From assembly GCF_026745355.1 (NCBI RefSeq), contig NC_079207.1, forward strand, positions 18,201,920-18,265,919: a stretch of 64,000 bases of DNA. The letters are read 5' to 3'. Position 1 is the stretch's first letter. Each line of letters begins with the position of its first letter. This document shows positions 24,427 to 37,265 of this stretch, piece after piece. A model generated the notes under the pieces. It saw nothing but the letters and a program-made list of their open reading frames with translations. It made no database searches and was not told where the DNA came from. Origin of the DNA: Beta vulgaris subsp. vulgaris. Taxonomy: Eukaryota > Streptophyta > Magnoliopsida > Caryophyllales > Amaranthaceae. The position numbers were made by a program, and so were the translations under genes.

Positions 24427-25591
24427 GGTCTTGCTTGGCACTAGCGTTTTAAATAGCGGATAGAGGTTGGATAAGTTAAAAGCTACTTAAGAAAAATTAA
24501 GAGTGTTTGGCAAGGTAGCGATTATGGTAACGGGTAGAAATTAGCGTAGATTATGGGTAGTTTTTGTGAAACGTTACAATAGGTAACGTCTGAAGCACAT
24601 AAGCTAGTGTTTGCTGCTATTGCATTCATTATGCTCAACTCTTTTTTCTTTTTTTTAATCAATAAATCTATAATAGTATTGTGTAAAATGATTTTAGTTG
24701 TACTACTTGGGAGTATTTTGTTAATTCTTTTTCTTTTACAAAAAGGGCTAGCTAAAGATTCATAATAAATTCTATGACCCAAATTTCACAATTATCTAAG
24801 TTAATCTAGCTATGATAAACAAGATATAAGCCCTTTTTTTCTATGATTATTAGTATTATTAAAACGTTCAGTTACATATAAATTTCAAATTTTGATTTAT
24901 ATGTAGTTTTTGATGGAGAATATATAGGCGTACAAAATAAGTATATTATTACACAATATACATAGAATATTATATATGCTTTTTTTATAGGAGTGTATGA
25001 AATATACTAGTGATTCAAATATGACATCATACATACATTTGACTTTGTATACATACTTCTCCTGATTTTTTAGTTGTTTCATTTCTCCTCAACACATTTT
25101 ATCAACGCATAATTTATACCTTTAATATCTCTAATTGTACATAAGTAAAAATTATAAAAAATTGATATTTGAAAAGTATATATATATTGAGACGAATCCA
25201 AGAAGATCCCACGTGACTATATTTTTTCTTATGAAAAAATAACTAAAGACGGTCAAACTACATAAGATGAATAGTGTAAAAAGTCAATATTAAAAAACTT
25301 AAAAAACGGAGGAAGTATGTTTTATAAATGATGACCATTTTGCAAGGGTGAAGGACTATCAAATTTTTAATTATTAAACTAATTAATCAATCAAATTTTT
25401 ATATTTAATTCTATTGGTAAATGTATGCCCTGTTTTTTTTTGGCAATTCTGACAGTTAATTTTGACAAACACTTATATTTTAAACAGTTACTTTGAACTC
25501 TACTAGTTGACCGTTGATAGCTACCTCAACAGCTAAACGCTACTGAAACAGCTAACATCTAATGCAACCGCTAATTTTGCCAAACAAGGCC
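24427..25591. mobile_element. Harbinger-like non-autonomous element
   Basis: Ends are GGTCTTGCTTGGCACTAGCG and the matching complement (CCGCTAATTTTGCCAAACAA then GGCC), with TAA on both flanks (24424-24426 and 25592-25594). The interior is AT-rich with no transposase. A partial Stowaway-like end (AACGGAGGAAGTA near 25305) suggests a nested fragment. Confidence 0.7.
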
Positions 25592-26533
25592 TAAATATTA
25601 TATTCCGTTAGAACCTGATCCAAATCCGAGAGATAAATTCTAGACTGGAATTGAGAAAAATGATTTCAGATAGAGGTATATTAAGTATCAAAAATCCAAT
25701 CTGATCAGACCCATTGTCATTTACAAGTTATATTTTCGAATGCCAATTATAAATTCGAGAGTACGTAAAACTAGAAACACTGAACACAAAATGTTGTTCA
25801 TTTGCTATTGCCAATAAGAAAAATTGGTCATTTCAAATACAAATGAGCAATAGGATATAACTTTGATTTTGGTGTAGCGATTTTCAGATACACCAAAGAA
25901 AATATAATGATACTTGCCCTTGAATGATTTTTTCTCCCTATAAGTCTTTTTCTAATAGTCTCTCTACCTACTACGAATTGTAAATTAGTCATAAATCCCG
26001 AAGTTCCTCAATGTCATATAAGCTACTTCATAAGTATATTATTATAGTGTGGCTAGGAATATTGCAGCATTTAAGTTTTGAGGAGATGTGGATCTCTAAC
26101 TAGCTGATTTATGCATAAAATGACAGTGCACATTCAATGTGAAGGATCCATGACTGACCAAACTATAAGAACTAGGAATACTCATTCTTGGGAAGAAAAA
26201 GATCCAAAGGATAAGAGATGATTTCACGTTGAGAAACATAGTCATTAAAGTTTGGACAGCTAGCTCAAACCGATTCTCCTTAATTACATGCTCCTTGATC
26301 TCTCTTTATTTCCCTTTTATTTTGTTTAGATATCCTCAAGGCTAATTTTGTTAATATAGGCATAGTTGTATATGAGATGCTATAGTGAGTTCCCCTCAAA
26401 AAAAAAAAAAAAAAAAAAAAGATGCTATAGTGAGTTGTGACACCTTCTTATGAGATTATGATGACTTATTTTTTACTTAAGAAATGAATTAAATATAATT
26501 GCGTAATATATTAGTATAACGTGATAAGTTAGT
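25592..26533. other. AT-rich intergenic DNA with a poly-A run
   Basis: Nothing coding is seen. A run of about 22 A at 26399-26420 is flanked by short direct copies of GATGCTATAGTGAGTT (26378 and 26421), so the sequence before the A run was duplicated after it. That could reflect slippage or a very small retroposed insertion. Confidence 0.5.
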
Positions 26534-26541
26534 GTGAAATG

Positions 26542-27618
26542 CAGGGCCGGCTATGGGCCTGTGCAAGCAGACCCATAGCACAGGGCCCCGAATTTTGGGG
26601 GGCCTCAAACTCTCAGCCCACTTTCACCTTCTGTTTGTATCCGTCAAACTTTTCATCGTAACCTGCTCTTATCTCCCCCTAATTACTCTATAATTCCCAA
26701 GATTATATGGAGATTTTCCACATTCCTTTAGTTAATTTTTTAAATTTTCATTAATTGTAGTTAATTTATTATAGAAATTCTCATTTAAGACTCTCATCTC
26801 CCTTTTCTCAATTATCTACTGTTTTTCCGTTCAGATTCATTTTTTCTCAATCCTTTGAGAAATCATAAATGGCAGATTATATTCTAATTCTTCCCCAATT
26901 TAATTACATGTTAACCGAGATGTTTTTCTCCCTATTCATCAAAAAGTAGAATTTTGGTTTTGATATTTTAATTTGAGACAAAAAAATTACAGAATTTCCT
27001 TGGAATTGGACAATTAACTTCTTCTTCTATTGTTCAATAAATCTTTCGTAAAGTCTGGAAAACGTGGGGTTGAGAATTCGGCTTCTTCAATTGGAGGAAT
27101 TAGGATATGGGGAATTTGGGTATTGGAAAATTGGGCTCCCTGCTTCTTGCCTTCGATTCATGCATTGAAGTTCAACAAAGGTAATTCTATATATTTCCTT
27201 TTTTTTATATCTATTTTTATACATAATTCCACTTTTTGTAAATAATTTTTATACATAATTCCACTTTTTGTAAGAAAATATTTAAGTATTTTTTCTAGCT
27301 TGATAAGTGTATATTATGATATTAAAGTCTATCTTTAAGTATGTTAAGTACTCAGTTTTTCATTTTACTGGATAAGTGTATCTGTAAAGTATCAAAATAT
27401 AAACTATTAATATGCTTTCTAATAGTTGCTGAGTTTTTTTTTTCTTCTTTAAAGATTACAATTCAAATAAAGTACTTTGAATATTTGGTGTTTCGCCTTG
27501 TAAGAATATAATCGTAGCATTTTGAAAGAAATTTTTATTAGTAAAATTGCACCTCTTTATAGTAGGGCTCAAAATTTAAAATTAGAACAGGGCCTTCAAA
27601 ATATTCGAGACGGCTCTG
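26542..27618. mobile_element. Non-autonomous hAT element
   Basis: A perfect 8-bp duplication GTGAAATG flanks the element (26534-26541 and 27619-27626). Ends are CAGGGCCGGC on the left and GACGGCTCTG on the right, imperfect inverted copies of hAT type. It contains a frame at 27030-27245 with a Gly/Ile/Trp-rich start, but no hATC dimerisation domain or BED finger, so no transposase is encoded. Confidence 0.85.
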
Positions 27619-27779
27619 GTGAAATGATATCACCCTAAACTTGGTTTAGTTTTTTCTTTGTTCATTTCACCTTGACACCTTCATCCACAATAATATTTGA
27701 TGCAAATCTAGTTTTAGTTAGAGCGAACTAGTAAGTGGGAAAGAGTTCAAACTAAATCAGACTAGTTTGTTTTTTTGAC

Positions 27780-30720
27780 AACATGAAAACTTACAAAATA
27801 AGTGACTAACTAAAAACATAGGGACAAAACATACGTCTACAAAATATAGCTACATCAAGGGCCTGAGTAATGTCGTTCTTGTGAACCGTTATGATACGAC
27901 ACCAAATAAACGTCCCTGGAAGTTGTCGAATGGCAGAAAGTGTATGACATAGAAATATCCGAAGTTGTAGGGGTTTGAAGAAGTCGAACCAACATATCTG
28001 AAGTCGTATAGATCATGATGCTAGATAGCGACACAAACTTGACCCAAGAAAATGCTATAAAACAGGGCTGAGCTTCAATCTGGAGTGTTGAGGAGGCGTA
28101 AAGTATTTGGCCTTCACTATTGGACGCATAATTACCCTAGAAAGTAACAATCCATGTTGCACCTCGGCCCCTTGTTTCGTATACTTGTCCCTTGAACCAT
28201 CAATGCAAAATGTAGCAGCCATATCATGCATTGATGGTTCATGGGACAAGTAAATCTCGGGGGCGGCACACCTCGCGACTCCAAAATAGAATTAAGTAAG
28301 GGCACTTGGGAAAAGATCAAATGATGATGAGTTCTAAGCTGAAGATGTTGTTAGAGGACCTCAATTGTCGCTCGTATGCATCTGAAGACTTGTGCATTCC
28401 TTGAGGTCCAAATAGACCAAAGCGTACTAACATACGACATTACTTTATTGCTATTACAACCCTCATTATCGACTAAGCGTAAAACCTTTTGCATAAACCA
28501 TTCCGCAAGCGGGATTTGAGAGCTTACTGGATCATTGTTAACCATATTGTGAATATTCCAGGCTTCTAAAGCAAGAGGACAAGATTGGAAAAGATGATGA
28601 CAACTCACTACTTCATCTAAATAGATGGGCCAATTGTCTGATATTCCAATCCCACAACGAAATAGGTTCTCTTTAATCCTAAGCTATTATGCCAAAGTTT
28701 CTATAAAAAAAGCTTTCCTTTAGGCATGATGTTCAAACTCCAAATAATGTGGTAAAACTGCGACTAAGTTGGAGTTGTCATGTTGCATATATCATTTTGT
28801 TGTTGTTTCTAAAGCAATGTGTACACTGATTTGGTGAAAAAATCAATAGACCTCGTGAAAGGCCAATATAGAATATCCAGAGTAGTTGAATTACTCGGGA
28901 GTTCCAGACTTAGAATTTGGCAAGCGCTAGGTGAGATAAAAAGCCTTTAAACCTCGCGTATATCCCACTGCAACCCTGATTATGTGGCAGAATCAGATAT
29001 TGAACCTTTAACTTAGAGGCCCCGCGAAGATATATATCATCTCGCATGATTGGAGTTTGACCATTCACCCACTTATTGGTTGACTTCCCTCCCTGCTTGC
29101 CAGTAGGGGTGTAAATTATTTGGTTAAAAATCGAAAATCGAACCAAACCAAACCGAATTAATAATTTGGTTTTTTTTTTCAAAAATTCGGTTGGTTGGAT
29201 TAGAAAATTTTCATTTTTTCGGTTTCGGTTTGGTTCACTTTTTATTTTATAAAATCGAAAAAACCTAACCAAACTGCAAATTGCCTATCCTATATGGGTT
29301 CTGATGTTTTTATCAATTATCTTTAGTTTTAGTACTTTAGTTTTAGTACTTTAGTTTTAAGCTTTAGTTGTGATTTGAAGTAATTCTTCTATGTTTGATG
29401 ATTTGAAAATTGATAATTTTCGTATTATTTGTAAGATTTGGAAATTATTTTTTTTGCATCATATAAGACTTTCGGTTTTTTTGTTTGGTTTTGATTTTTA
29501 AATTTCGGTTTGGTTTGGTTTGGGATGAATTTTTGTTTGGATTTAGACTTGAAATATGAAAACCGGATTTATTTTGGTTCGGTTTTTGCCCGGCCAAAAA
29601 TGAAACCGAAAATCGAACTTACACCTCTACTTGCCAAAACCCTCATTCTCCCCAAGAAATATTATGGCTTTAGGGAGCATGAATATAAGAATGCTGCGAA
29701 AAAGACTTATGAACCTGTGAGATGGGAAGTTGAGAGTGTTGTTGTAGTCGCCAAGCCTTTTTTCAATAAAGTTTTCTTAAATATTCCGACACTTCGGAGG
29801 CCTAAGTCTCCTAAACCCCGGGGTGACTGAATAACTTCCCGCTTCCGTCAATTAATTTTCTTATCTTATGAATTATTTACCCAAAAAACCATGCAAGCAT
29901 ACCATCAATTTTATTAATTATAGTATTGCGAAACACAGCCAGCTGATGCATAATAGAAGCAATTAGGATAGAATTGATGATGATCATCCTGGTCGGTTGA
30001 AATAGAGCTCGATTATGCCATTGAGATATTTTTTTGGAAATCTTGTCAAGTAACGGAGTGAAATGTTGTACTTTGGGGTCTTGAATATCCACCTGTGTTC
30101 TAAGTTACATTCCGAGAGAATCATGAGATTCCATCCTTAAATTTCCTTAAAATGTTATTGTTGTTCTCGTGAACATTGGGGCTGAACTTAACAAAAGATT
30201 TTTATAGATTAAGAATTTCGCCAGAGATATTACAGAATCGTTGAATGATGTCCTTTATATTAGTACAAGCAGTCTTTGTACCCCGGAAGAAGAAAAGTGA
30301 ATCATCTACAAAGAACAAATGAGAGAGAGTTAGGCCATGCTTCCGAATAGTAATGTCATGAAATTGTCGTATATCTATTGCCGGAGACGACATTCACGAT
30401 AAAATATCCATACAAAGGAGAAATAAATAAGGAGAAAGAGGATCTCCCTGTCTCAGCCCACTTTGGGGAATGAAAGGTGCAGTGTTTGTTCCATTAATCA
30501 GAATTCTACATGAAATCGTGGAGATACACTATTAAACTATTTGGACCCATTTTGCTGGAAACCCATATGTTGTAAGAACCTTGAGTATAAAGACTCAGGT
30601 GACTCGATCGTACGCTTTATTTATATCAATCTTAAGAGCAGCCAGATGACGCGACCCTGGTCTTTGTTTGTTGATCACATGCAATAATTCAATGTGAAAA
30701 ATAGACATATGAGGCTAAGT
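27780..30720 (-). mobile_element. Second L1-type LINE, truncated, with a nested hAT MITE
   Basis: Minus-strand reading gives RT motifs (NKQRPGSRHLAALKIDINKA, then LSHLFFVDDSLFFF with Val-Asp-Asp for the usual Ala-Asp-Asp), the connecting region (KISQWHNRALFQPTRMIIIN, GGLGLRSVGIFKK), the zinc-binding region (HLFQSCPLALEAW, STLWSIWTSRNAQVF) and a decayed RNase H (CIDGSRDKYTK). All are broken by stops and shifts. A 526-bp hAT MITE lies inside. The 5' side runs into a tandem duplication at about 30665. The 3' end near 27780 is approximate. Confidence 0.8.
29104..29629. mobile_element. hAT-type MITE nested in the second LINE
   Basis: Ends are TAGGGGTGTAAATT and TTACACCTCTA, flanked by CTTGCCAG and CTTGCCAA (8-bp target duplication, one difference). 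The interior is full of AACCAAACC/GGTTTGGTT and TCGAAAATCG words on both strands. Same end type as the element at 2870-3538. Confidence 0.8.
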
Positions 30721-31580
30721 ATGTCGATCCAACCTAATTAAGTTCTAGATAATTGATGATGTAACCCACAAAAGGGAAGAACTACTTCGGGAAATAAAAG
30801 CAAGAACATAATGATCAAGAATGACAGAGCGTGCCTTTGTTAAATGAGAAATTACCCAATTTCTACTGTTTAATTTCAAAATATCAAATTTGTATAATTT
30901 TGCAACAATTCGTTGAAGATATTTATAATTGAAGTTATGCATTGACAAGCGTGAAAACTCAATCATTGTAATAGATTAAGAATGGAGGAAGTATATTCTA
31001 GTTACACCTTTAAAAATGATCAATCATGTCTATTTGGGTCGTGTAGTTTTGGGATAAGGTTATTTTCAAGTTAGGTCATTTTCAATCACGAGTCGAATGT
31101 ACTTGATCATGACCTTGAGTATTGTTTGTTGATCACATGCAATAATTCAATGTGAAAAAATAGATATATGAGGCTAAGTATGTCGATCCAACCTAATTAA
31201 GTTCTAGATAATTTATGATGTAACCCACAAAAGGGAAGAACTACTTCGGGAAATAAAAGCAAGAACATAATGATCAAGAATGACAGAGCGTGCCTTTGTT
31301 AATTGAGAAATTACCCAATTTCTACTATTTAATTTCAAAATATCAAATTTGTATAATTTTGCAACAATTCGTTGAAGATATTTATAATTGAAGTTATGCA
31401 TTGACAAGCGTGAAAACTCAATCATTGCAATAGATTAAGAATGGAGGAAGTATATTCTAGTTACACCTTTAAAAATGATCAATCATGTCTATTTGGGTCG
31501 TGTAGTTTTGGGATAAGGTTATTTTCAAGTTAGGTCATTTTCAATCACGAGTTGAATGTACTTGATCATGACTTTGACTA
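30665..31580. repeat. 458-bp tandem duplication
   Basis: Two head-to-tail copies start with TTTGTTGATCACATGCAATA, at 30667 and 31125. The second copy ends near ATGACTTTGACTATTC. They differ at only a few positions, for example AATTGATGATG/AATTTATGATG, CTACTGTTTAA/CTACTATTTAA and CGAGTCGAATG/CGAGTTGAATG. The left copy includes the last recognisable upstream piece of the LINE. A Stowaway-like end (GAATGGAGGAAGTATATT) occurs in each copy. Confidence 0.85.
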
Positions 31581-31783
31581 TTCGGTTACTGTAACACCCT
31601 CATGTTTGTTCAGGATCCCACTAGTAGATATTGTCCTCTTTTGTACCTAACCCACAAGGATTTGCTTTGATGTAGGACCGAAGTTCTACCCAAAAGATCT
31701 CTACTAGGTTGAGGTGTCCACCTCTTAATAAAGAAGGTTTATTTCTCCTCAACTTCCGATGAGGGATAGGACTTCGGTCTATT
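31581..31783. repeat. Probable dispersed repeat fragment
   Basis: It begins with TGTAACACCC and includes AGTAGATATTGTCCTCTTTT, ACCTCTTAATAAAGAAGG and CTTCCGATGAGGGA, a wording I know from a common plant dispersed repeat (established pattern, recalled). No second copy is present here. Confidence 0.35.
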
Positions 31784-32303
31784 GCTCCCTCCATCCCAAA
31801 AATATCTGAACATATATTGTGATATGTAGTTTAAGATGATAAGTTGTAATATGGTTTTCATATACTATATTTTCTTTCGAAGTAGATGTGATAGGAGTTA
31901 GTGGGTTAATTTTGAATTAAAGAAATAAAAAGTTAGGTACTTTTTATTTTTTACTTTAATTCTTTTTGGGGACCCTTATTGGGAACCCCGTAGTAAGAAG
32001 CATTTTCCTAACAGGACACTCATTCAGAGGCTCAACAAGCACCCCAAACCCCCTCTCCCCACAACATTGAAATTAGCTTCCACCAAGATTTGAATCTTGG
32101 GCTCCCGTATGGGAGATAGGAAGCGATACCATTGGACTCATTGGTCATTGGTAATTACGTATTTTTTTATTGATAGAGATATAAAATGGGCTAAATAGTT
32201 GCTAAAAAACTAATATAATAATAGAACCATACCAAATAGAAGTGTCCAAACTAATCTACAAACATAAAAGAAAATTGTTCAAACTATTATGAGACGAATG
32301 GAG
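31784..32303. mobile_element. Stowaway-like MITE carrying an inserted repeat
   Basis: The left end reads GCTCCCTCCATCCCAAAAATA and the right end AAACTATTATGAGACGAATG then GAG, an imperfect inverted pair. A segment at about 31985-32155 resembles the short repeat at 19110-19281 and appears to be an insertion. Target duplications are not clear for either. Confidence 0.45.
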
Positions 32304-32567
32304 TAATATTATCACATTACGAGTAAATGAGGATAATGCTAATTCAAAAGAAACATAAAATTCACCCTAATTGACATTAAGGCCACAAAGTAGATACAAC
32401 TTCTTTTTGCCTCAATTTCATGTTACAAGATATTATAGTAAAATTATTGGATTTTTAAGATAAAATTGGGACACTCAACAGTCTGGTTGGTCTATATGTC
32501 TGGTTGGGTTTGCAAATTCGTTTCAGGTCGAGTCAAAATTTGTCATATTTATTTTGAGTCTATTTAT

Positions 32568-33715
32568 AAGGAAACGGTCTCACGTTAAAATTAACGTGAG
32601 ACTAGCTTGTCATGCTGAAATACGCGCGTGCATCAAACCAGCAGCGGAACCAATTAAGTAGTTGGACATATTAGTTATGCTAACCTTAAATTGCTTCTGG
32701 ATGAATTAGTCATGCGGTGAAGTACATTATTTAAGCGTTGAATTATATTAGTTAAGCGTTGAAATATATTCGTTATATCATAGAAATCAGATTATAACGC
32801 ATATTACTAATAACTAAAAACCATAATTATTAACCTTACAAATATTGCCATTTGTCTAGAACCATAGCTATAACTAATTATATGAAAACTATAACTAATA
32901 ACGTTAAACAATTACTAGTAACTAAAACCCATAACTATTAACCTTACAAATATACCAATTTATCCAAAATCATAACTATAACTAATAACATTAACGCTAT
33001 GACTAATAACCTATAAACAATTACTAATAACTAAAAACCATAACTATTAACCTTACAGATATAACTATTTACCCAGTTGCTTAGCTATTTACCTGAAAAC
33101 GATAACTAATCACCAGAAAATCATAACTACTGACTTGAAAAATTGTAACTTTCTACCTAAAAGTTGTAACTCATAAAAAGAGATTTATTAGAGTTTAGAC
33201 CCATTGATAGAGGGAAATAAAGAGCTTTGAGGAATTCTCATCATCAAGATTGAAGAACTCGCTGGAAAAGGACGTCACATAGTTGAAAGTTTCATATATA
33301 TGTTCAAAAAAGAAAAGAAAGAAAAAGAAAGAGATGTAGCTTCAGAAAGAGATGAAAGTTGGGTGGAGGAAAGGGAAATAACAGTGTAGAGGAGAGAGAT
33401 ATACGACTTGATAGAAGAGAGGGACATAGGAGATAAAAATTAGAGTTGGCAGAGGAGAGAAAATATAAATTGGGGGAAAATGAGATGGTTTTACTAGCAT
33501 AACTAATAGGTCAAAGCGCTTAACTAATATAATTCAATCTTAACTAATATACTTCAGCGCTTAACTAAGTCATCCAGAAGCAATTTAAGGTCATGATAAT
33601 TAATAGGTTCAAGCGCTTAACTAATACTACTGATATGATGCACGCACGTGATGTCAGCATGACATTAGCTAGTCTCATGTTAACACTTAACACTAATGTG
33701 AGACCGTCTTTTATA
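32568..33715. mobile_element. Long-TIR DNA element, no transposase
   Basis: The left end has ACGGTCTCACGTTA, GTGAGACTAGCTTGTCATGC and later AATTGCTTCTGGATGA and ATTAGTTAAGCG. The right end carries complements of all of these in reverse order, giving TIRs of roughly 200 bp. The interior (about 32790-33180) is a degenerate array of ATAACTAATAACC/AACCTTACAAATAT units. The TIR length suggests a Mutator-like element, but no 9-bp duplication is clear. Confidence 0.6.
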
Positions 33716-33719
33716 CGAA

Positions 33720-35065
33720 TTTGTGTTTAATTACAATCTCGAATGAAGATAATAGTGTTTCTCCTTGCATCAAGCTTGAATAAAAATTGATGTATTAGGC
33801 GTCTATACATATATCACAATAATAGTGTAAAATATAATTTTGACAAATAAAATACTCCTAGCTGATATTGACTTAATTGGTCTCAAGGCATAATAGCGAA
33901 TATCATTGATAGATACAAATGTTAAAAGATACTTTCAGTAAAGGACATAGTGTCTTTTTATCATCTTTGTACATTAAAAAAAAATAGGACTTCTCTTTGG
34001 GATAAGGCAAATCTAGGCCCTAGTTTTCCAAATATTTTAAAGCAATTGTTATCAACTTATAAGTTTTCTACGATATACAAGATGCTAAAAAATACATGAT
34101 TGGCATATTGATCACTGTAATTGAATGTGAGTTGTGCCCTTCTTTTCGAAACAGAGAACTTCTTTTTCCTTTTCGAAACTTTAGGTTGGATAGGGAAACC
34201 ATACTCCACAGTCCACAACTTTGGCTTTCCTTTACAAGATCGCCTTTAAAATTTCTACTTAATACTTTCGGTAACATTTACTTCTATCAACAATCATGTT
34301 CAAAAGAGTGGATATCGTCTACCTTTTGCTTGGTTTAAAAATTCATATAAATTTTATATATACATGAATTAAATCTTCCATTAAATTTATGAAAATTGAA
34401 AAATGTTATTTGGTTATTCATAAGAGGAAATTGAACTTCCTATAAATTTCTACTTACCTAGGACGAAATAGTAAGCTATTTCCCTCATTTTGTAGCTTGT
34501 AGGAAGTAAAAGTTCAACTTCCCCCATTTTTTTTTTGTAAATATTTTGTCAACCAAAACAAGTCCATCTAACACTTCATAGCAAATAAAATTTCATATGA
34601 TTTTCTTGGCTAACCAAACCAATAGTTGGTAAAGTTTTGTGAGGGTGATACCCAAAACTTGGACCTAAATTCCAGTATATCACTACGAATAGTCGTAACT
34701 TAAAAGAAAAAGAACAATCACATTCGGAATATCTATTGCGGAACTATATAACAATCCGTCAAAGATTTATTAAAAAAATTGAAAATCAAATATAACCAAA
34801 TATTTAAGGAGAAAGACTCTACAAAAGAAAGAGAATCAAAACCCATATTTGGGTAAAGACTATTGAAATTTGAAAGTATGAAACTAGGACAAAGGGGAAA
34901 AAAATGGGACTTATCACCAATAAAATTTCTATTAGTAAAGCAACAATGGATTTTTTTTTTTTTTGTGAGAGAAGAGGGGTAGGAAAAGCTCTTTAGCACC
35001 AATAGGGGTGGGGAAAGTAAGTGATTCTTAATAACAAGGTCCATATATTAAAAAAAATTGACCTA
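33720..35065. other. Intergenic DNA with a MITE-like fragment
   Basis: At 34390-34560, words such as GAACTTCCTATAAATTTCTA and GGAAGTAAAAGTTCAACTTC resemble the MITE at 62868-63163, with TTTGGTTA and TCAACCAAAAC near its edges. No coding frame is recognised elsewhere in this stretch. Confidence 0.4.
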
Positions 35066-35070
35066 AATAA

Positions 35071-36160
35071 TGATACATAAAGACTTAGACAACACAAGAG
35101 CATTTGAAATTGCAAAGAACAAAAGATAGAACAATTGTATCAAACCGGTTCGAATGAACGAACAACCACCACTTCCACAATCCAATGTACCACCAATCAA
35201 GACTAAACTATAGCAATGAGCTTCTAGCTTAAGTCTACTTTGAGTTTTAATCACTCATTCAACGTTTAGATGATCAAAATTACAAAGGTTTAAGAGAGGG
35301 TCAAAATTGACCAAGAGTTACACTAGGCATACAACCTAGTATACTTAGCATAAAAAATTCAATTTTCACCGGAATGATCTGATTCCAAAAAACATTACAA
35401 ACTAGACATATTAAGCTACATGTCCAAAAATCAGCCCAAAAGGACGTCATTTGCTGACCTAACTAAAGCAATAAAATAAGAGAAGCATAAAAGAAAACTG
35501 TTTTTGTACCTCTCCTAATCATTAGCTAAGTTACCCGATAGGACGTTGGAATACAGAGAAAGAGCCTGTAGGAAATTAAAATACATATCTTAAACAAAAT
35601 ATCTTCACAATTTCAAGCCATTTTCGAAACGAAAAATCTTTGCCCAAAACTGAAGAAAAGAAGGCTGCTGGGATGTGTAGCAGCTGCAGTTCAGCATCCT
35701 TCACCATGAAGCTCTCCTTTCTCATTTGTTGTTGGGATGCTTCTAAGTCCATGTGAAGTTCTTGTGGCCTTACTAGACATACTTGAGGTCACCTTTAAGC
35801 GTGAGGTGGCCTTGAATTTTTAGAATTAAGCTTCCTTTAAGGCCTTACAAAAATCGGATGAATTAGGAACAAAAACAGCTTGCCCTAATCAAGATTAGCT
35901 TAACTAATTACCCTAATTAAGCTAATTGTTCACCAACTAAGCTTAATTAACAATACTTAATGATGATTAAGGGTATCATTAGCATTAATTAACCTTGCTT
36001 AAAGGGAGATTAAGAGAGAATTAGCCTAATCAAGGTGCTTAAGAAGTGTTTTAGGAAAAATTGTGCTTGTTAAGCTTATGAACTGAACTTCTTTCACCAT
36101 TTGCTCTTGATTTTCATGTTGAACTATAAGACTTGGTTCATAGTAGATGCTGCTGCATCA
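35071..36160 (-). repeat. 3' LTR of the Ty3 element
   Basis: 1090 bp, the same length as the right LTR, with scattered substitutions and compensating small indels. It starts and ends with the TG/CA pair. An AGAGAGAA purine tract adjoins it on the inside (minus sense). Confidence 0.92.
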
Positions 36161-37226
36161 TTCTCTCTAGATTCAAAAAGGTCTTCATGTATTTCAGATT
36201 CATCTGCAATATAGGGAGCTAAATCACCAACATTGAATGTTGTAGAGATGTTTCCCATTTCATCTGGCAATTCTATCTTGTAGGCATTGTTGTTGATCTT
36301 CTCGAGTACTTTGAAAGGACCGTCACTTCTAGGCATTAGCTTGTTCTTTCTTCTGGTTGGAAAACGTTCCTTCCTCAAGTGTAGCCATACTAAATCACCA
36401 AGCTTGTACAAAACTTCTCAACGTGCTTATTTGCTCGAACCTTGTATGCTTCATTCACCTTCTCTTTCTGGTTCGAGTCCCTTATCCTTTTCTTCAACTT
36501 CTTTATTGTTTTACAGTTCAACAGGAATAGGAAGTAAATCGATAGGACTTAAAGGATCAATCCCATAATTTACCTCGAATGGTGAACACTTAGTAGCATA
36601 AGTAGAAGATATGTTATAAGCAAACTCTGCATGAGCTAGCTTCAAATCCCAATTCTTTGTGACTTGTTTACTAGTGTCCTTAACAGTGTAGTTAGTGTCC
36701 TGTTGGTCACCTCAGTTTGGCCATCAGTTTGAGGATGTGCAGTAGTAGTAAATAGCAGCTTAGTACCTAATTGCTTCCACAATGTCTTCCAGAAATAGCT
36801 AAGAAACTTGACATCTTTATCAGATACAATAGACTTTGGCACTCCATGAAGTCTAATGATATCTTTGAAGAACAAATCAGCTACATGAATTGCATCATTT
36901 GTTTTGTTGCAAGCAATAAAGTGAGCCATCTTTGAAAATCTATCTAGCACAACCATAACTGCATCTTTCTGACGTTGAGTTCTAGGTAGAGCCACTATGA
37001 AATCCATGCTCACATCTTCCCATGGTTGAACTGGAATAGGAAGAGGTTTATAGAGTCCTTGATGAATGGAGCTTTTAGCCTTCTGACAAATACAACATCG
37101 AGCTAAAACTGAATGAACATCTCCTGCAAGTTTCGGCCAATAGAAATGTTCCTGCAATACATCAACAGTTTTGTTAATGCCAAAGTGTCCTCCTAATCCT
37201 CCTCCATGAACCTCCTTGATAAGCAA
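36124..37226 (-). pseudogene. Ty3 integrase
   Basis: The zinc region (GGHFGINKT with its second His, then CCICQKAK) is followed by the catalytic core: D in [11 protein letters not shown] in IVSDKDVKF and E in [12 protein letters not shown]. After a break at about 36420-36640 the C-terminal DNA-binding part reads [14 protein letters not shown] and [20 protein letters not shown]. It inserts the cDNA into the genome. The core residues are intact while the frame is not. The last few codons overlap the LTR edge, and no chromodomain is visible after the GDLAPY motif. Confidence 0.88.
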
Positions 37227-37265
37227 ATCCCTTAATGAACATCGAGGGATGCATAGCTTGTTGTT

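Noticed and set aside
36124..36411. Chromodomain at the end of the Ty3 integrase
   Set aside because: After the GDLAPY motif only a short acidic tail is seen, without the aromatic residues of a chromodomain. Chromovirus placement therefore rests on RT and IN wording only.
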